DNA from: DASRQK01 sp964401685
GTDB taxonomy: Bacteria; Bacteroidota; Bacteroidia; Sphingobacteriales; Sphingobacteriaceae
Direction of reading: 5' to 3'
Length of the DNA: 44,868 bases
Assembly: GCA_964401685.1 (NCBI GenBank)
Contig: CAYNZH010000017.1
Span: forward strand, 1 to 44,868
Within the stretch, counting starts at the first letter, position 1. Each line of letters opens with the position of its first letter. This document shows positions 41,679 to 44,868 of this stretch, piece by piece. The notes beneath the pieces were generated by a model, which was not told the origin of the DNA, made no database searches, and worked only from the letters and a program-made list of their open reading frames with translations. The position numbers were made by a program, and so were the translations under genes.

Positions 41679-44600
41679 CTAGCTAATGTTGAAATACCTA
41701 TCAAAATATGCCTTCAGCTTTTCCATTACAGTTTCTTTCTTTTTTGCCAAATCACCTGTGGGCGAAAATCTTGAAACAGGTGGTAGAATTTTGGCAAAGG
41801 ACGTTCCAGCAGATTGAATTTCACCATTTTTGAAAGAATTATCAACGAAAGTTTTAGTTTCTACTTCCTTAAGATGTTCTTCTTCAATAATTTGATTAAG
41901 CTCTGCCTCTTTCTGCTCCTTTACATATTTTTGCCAATCTTCCTCAACGTTTGAGGATGGAGTCAGTGAATCCACGAATTTTTCAATCAATTCTTTTTTA
42001 TTCCTCAAATCTACGCTGGAGTCAATCGCTTTTTGGATGTTGACCGCAATCTCCTTGTCCTTAAGATGGCTTTCATGATATTTGCGAATCAGCATTAAAA
42101 TATAGTCAATGTTGATTTCGACCTGCTTGATCAGCTCCATTTCAAACTCAATGTCATCCACTACATTCTCCCGATCCCCAGCTCCTAGACCTCTAAATTG
42201 GTTGTATAACTCAATATACATACTGTGATAATCTTGAACATCTCGGTCCGTTAAAATTTCTTTCCCCTCAAATTCATCAAATGCCCTTAAGATGTTCATC
42301 AATTTCAGAATAGCGCCGTACAGCCTTATAAATTCTTTTTGTGCTTCTTCACCAATAATTCGCACGCCAATGGGGAATTTTTCTAGAAGCTCCTGAACTA
42401 AATCAATATAACCTCTTACATCTTTCTTGCCGTCGCTATACCCATCGTAGTATTCATCAAATGTTTTCAGCAATACAATTCCGCCTGCTTCCTTATTGCC
42501 GAAAAGTGCTAAAGCTTCGTTGGTTTTGTCTTCTAAATTTCTGAAACACACGATATTTCCAAAAGTCTTAATAGAATTCAGAATACGGTTTGTTCTTGAA
42601 AAAGCTTGCAACAAGCCATGCATTCGCAGATTTTTATCTACCCACAATGTATTCAATGTTGTCGCGTCAAACCCTGTTAAGAACATATTTACTACAATCA
42701 GCAAATCGATTTCTCGGTTTTTTACCCGGAGCGATACATCCTTATAATAGTTTTGAAATTTATCCTCAGAAGTGTCATAATTGGTCTTAAATTCTAAATT
42801 ATAATCAATTATGGCACGATCCAAAAAATCTCTATGACTAACACTCAATCCTTCAGTCGATTCTGAATTCTCATCTTCCACACCATCCTCTTCGGCATCA
42901 TTTTGTCCAAAACTAAAAATGGTAGCTATTTTCAATTTTCGAAGTTCTGGAACTTCCTTTTGTTGGCGTTTGAATTCTTCATAATACAACTTTGCTGCAT
43001 CGATGGAAGAGACGGCAAATATGGAATTAAATCCACTTAGCCTTATTTTCTCTTTTACTTCTTCTATCTTATGACGATCCTTAGCCGACGATACTTCATG
43101 GACATTGGCTAAAGTGGTCATATAATAGGGCTTTGAATTTCGCATGGTTTTCTGGTCGAAATGCGCTAAGATGTAGCCAACATTATTGGCGATATATTTA
43201 GGCGCAAGTAGAATCCGTTCCCGATCAATATCACGTACTTGTTGATCAACGATGTTATCCTTTCCTTTAATCGTACGGATATAATCAACACGGAAAGGCA
43301 ATACATTTTTGTCTGAAATAGCATCTACAATTGTATAGGTATGGATCGCTGACTGATGTTTGGTTTCTGGACAATTGACTGGGTCACCATGCACATAACA
43401 GCCAAAAGCCTGAACGGTCGTTTTTAAATGAGCTTTTCCTCCACTATTGGCGTTCATTGCGAAAATTGGCGTCCCTGTAAACCCGAAAAGAAAATATTTC
43501 TTAAAGGTCTTGGTAATAGACTCATGCATATCGCCAAATTGAGAACGGTGGCATTCGTCGAATATAAAGACGATGGGCTTACCATACGCTGCATGGTTTT
43601 TCTGTTTTTTGATCAGAATAGATAGCTTTTGAATCGTGGTAATGATAATCTTGGCATTCGGGTCGCCCAATTGTTTTTTCAAAACGGCTGTATTGGTATT
43701 ACTATTGGCAGCACCTTTCTGAAACTTATCATACTCTTTCATGGTCTGGTAATCCAAGTCCTTACGATCGACTACAAAGATCACCTTTTCTATGTAAGGC
43801 AGTTTACTGGCAAGCTGTGCCGTTTTAAAAGAAGTTAGGGTTTTACCCGATCCCGTTGTGTGCCATACAAAACCACCCGCATCAATAGTTCCATACTTTT
43901 TGTAATAATTTGAAGTGTTTATTTTTACCAATATGCGTTCTGTGGCAACAATTTGGTAGGGACGCATCACCAATAGCAGTTTATCCGAAGTAAATATACA
44001 ATACTTTGTAATTATATTTAGAATGGAGTGTTTGGCAAAAAACGTTTTACCAAAATCCATTAAATCTAAAATAGGCTTGTTATTTCCGTCTGCCCACCAG
44101 GAAGTGAATTCATAACTGTTACTGGTTTTAGACTTTTTTGAACCCTGCTTATTTTCTTTTAAATGCGTATAGCGCGTGGTGTTGCTGTAATATTTGGTTA
44201 ATGTTCCATTTGAAATAACAAACAATTGAACAAACTGAAATAATCCACTATCTGCCCAAAACGATTCTCTCTCATAACGATCAATCTGGTTGAAAGCCTC
44301 TTGTAGACTTACACCACGCTTTTTTAATTCAATATGCACCATCGGCAAACCATTGATCAGCACCGTCACGTCATATCGGTTGGCACGTTTACCTTCAGCC
44401 GTTTCATACTGATTGATGACTTGCAGACTATTGTTGTGAATGTTCCTTTTATCTAGCAAATAAATATTGCGCAACGAACCATCTTCACAATCCAAAGCTT
44501 GGATATAATCTTCTTGGACCAATCGGGTTTTGTCTTCGATATTACTGTTTGGGTTGGACAGCTTGCTTTCAAAAAAAGATTTCCACTCTTTATCAGTAAA

Positions 44601-44825
44601 CTCATAATCATTTAGCTTTTCCAATTGCTTGCGCAAATTATCCACTAATTGATTATTGGATGTAATCCTCAAAAAGCCGTATGCCTGTTTCTCCAGCAAT
44701 TCAATAAAAGCTCTTTCTAGTTCAGCTTCTGATTGGTATCGAACTTCCCTTACATATTCCGATATATAGTCGGAAACAACAGTAGATTCTGAATTTTCTG
44801 AAATAAGGTTATAATAGGTTATCAT
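41679..44825 (-). CDS. hsdR: Type I restriction enzyme HsdR subunit
   Basis: The translocase-nuclease subunit of a type I restriction-modification complex: it cleaves unmodified DNA after ATP-driven translocation. The reading frame is 1048 residues. The N-terminal nuclease domain (to about 230) has the PD-(D/E)xK motif with D152 and E166-x-K168 (HIELKK). The helicase domain has Walker A TTGSGKT (323-329), DECH (423-426) and FTGTP. A C-terminal helicase half and helical region (to 1048) bind the methylase. The reading frame remains open from the ATG at 44825 to the window edge (44868), so the true start may be upstream. HsdM and HsdS are not in the window. Visibly richer in A/T than its neighbours. 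Confidence 0.93.
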   Translation of the reverse strand: MITYYNLISENSESTVVSDYISEYVREVRYQSEAELERAFIELLEKQAYGFLRITSNNQLVDNLRKQLEKLNDYEFTDKEWKSFFESKLSNPNSNIEDKTRLVQEDYIQALDCEDGSLRNIYLLDKRNIHNNSLQVINQYETAEGKRANRYDVTVLINGLPMVHIELKKRGVSLQEAFNQIDRYERESFWADSGLFQFVQLFVISNGTLTKYYSNTTRYTHLKENKQGSKKSKTSNSYEFTSWWADGNNKPILDLMDFGKTFFAKHSILNIITKYCIFTSDKLLLVMRPYQIVATERILVKINTSNYYKKYGTIDAGGFVWHTTGSGKTLTSFKTAQLASKLPYIEKVIFVVDRKDLDYQTMKEYDKFQKGAANSNTNTAVLKKQLGDPNAKIIITTIQKLSILIKKQKNHAAYGKPIVFIFDECHRSQFGDMHESITKTFKKYFLFGFTGTPIFAMNANSGGKAHLKTTVQAFGCYVHGDPVNCPETKHQSAIHTYTIVDAISDKNVLPFRVDYIRTIKGKDNIVDQQVRDIDRERILLAPKYIANNVGYILAHFDQKTMRNSKPYYMTTLANVHEVSSAKDRHKIEEVKEKIRLSGFNSIFAVSSIDAAKLYYEEFKRQQKEVPELRKLKIATIFSFGQNDAEEDGVEDENSESTEGLSVSHRDFLDRAIIDYNLEFKTNYDTSEDKFQNYYKDVSLRVKNREIDLLIVVNMFLTGFDATTLNTLWVDKNLRMHGLLQAFSRTNRILNSIKTFGNIVCFRNLEDKTNEALALFGNKEAGGIVLLKTFDEYYDGYSDGKKDVRGYIDLVQELLEKFPIGVRIIGEEAQKEFIRLYGAILKLMNILRAFDEFEGKEILTDRDVQDYHSMYIELYNQFRGLGAGDRENVVDDIEFEMELIKQVEINIDYILMLIRKYHESHLKDKEIAVNIQKAIDSSVDLRNKKELIEKFVDSLTPSSNVEEDWQKYVKEQKEAELNQIIEEEHLKEVETKTFVDNSFKNGEIQSAGTSFAKILPPVSRFSPTGDLAKKKETVMEKLKAYFDRYFNIS

Positions 44826-44868
44826 ACGCTTAAACTCATTTTGCTTTAATGTGTTTGTACTAACGGTT

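Noticed and set aside
1..44868. CRISPR array, prophage, integrase or insertion sequence.
   Set aside because: No regularly spaced repeats, transposase or integrase motifs, or inverted terminal repeats were seen; only hipBA-hsdR looks accessory.

Overview
The window is a stretch of chromosome from a member of the Bacteroidota, most likely Sphingobacteriales-like. The signs are: promoters of the Bacteroidota type (a -7 box TAnnTTTG, sometimes with a TTTG -33 box 19 bases upstream), almost no Shine-Dalgarno sequences, several apparently leaderless genes, and lineage-typical genes (two-member M14 peptidase operon, acyl-CoA reductase/ferredoxin pair, DUF6769 protein beside a metal RND pump, CDF transporter with a Cys-rich tail). 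It comes from a draft assembly: a 100-N gap at 33352-33451 interrupts an RhtA-like exporter. No gene-free stretch exceeds about 260 bases.

Layout. 1-3935: 5' end of an M14 peptidase gene, the thyA-folA operon, mtaB, tRNA-Phe, tRNA-Val and an MmcQ/YjbR protein. 3907-9275: amino-acid permease and class-I aminotransferase (operon), CDF metal transporter, NlpE-META lipoprotein, RluA-type pseudouridine synthase. 9279-15205: a heavy-metal efflux operon (small His-rich DUF6769 protein, His-rich adaptor lipoprotein, CusA/CzcA-like RND pump, TolC-like outer-membrane protein). 15332-17269: rpsA. 17523-20966: two tandem exported M14-family proteins, the first with degraded catalytic residues. 21046-25270: grpE-dnaJ, ftsE, a 68-residue protein, LuxC-type acyl-CoA reductase and a divergent dicluster ferredoxin. 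25277-29844: universal stress protein, yceH and the classical thrS-infC-rpmI-rplT translation operon. 29907-37983: patatin-like lipase, DUF2130 protein, ZIP transporter, RhtA-like exporter (gapped), a degenerate AAA ATPase, a large TlpA-type thioredoxin protein and a threonine-aldolase-like enzyme. 38104-39899: two consecutive L,D-transpeptidases. 39910 to the end: hipBA toxin-antitoxin pair and a type I restriction HsdR subunit, the only clearly accessory segment.

How they work together. Most of the window is housekeeping: nucleotide synthesis (thyA/folA), tRNA modification and translation (mtaB, tRNAs, rpsA, thrS-infC-rpmI-rplT), protein folding (grpE-dnaJ), envelope (ftsE, LDTs, TlpA) and metal traffic (CDF, RND, ZIP). 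I did not find a convincing wholly new system. The best leads are repeated leaderless-promoter geometry at several unrelated genes, the active/inactive M14 pair with inserted calcium-loop-like repeats, the AAA protein lacking Walker A, Walker B and sensor-1 consensus residues, and an operator-like palindrome with a HipB-style 8-base spacer upstream of hipBA next to hsdR.
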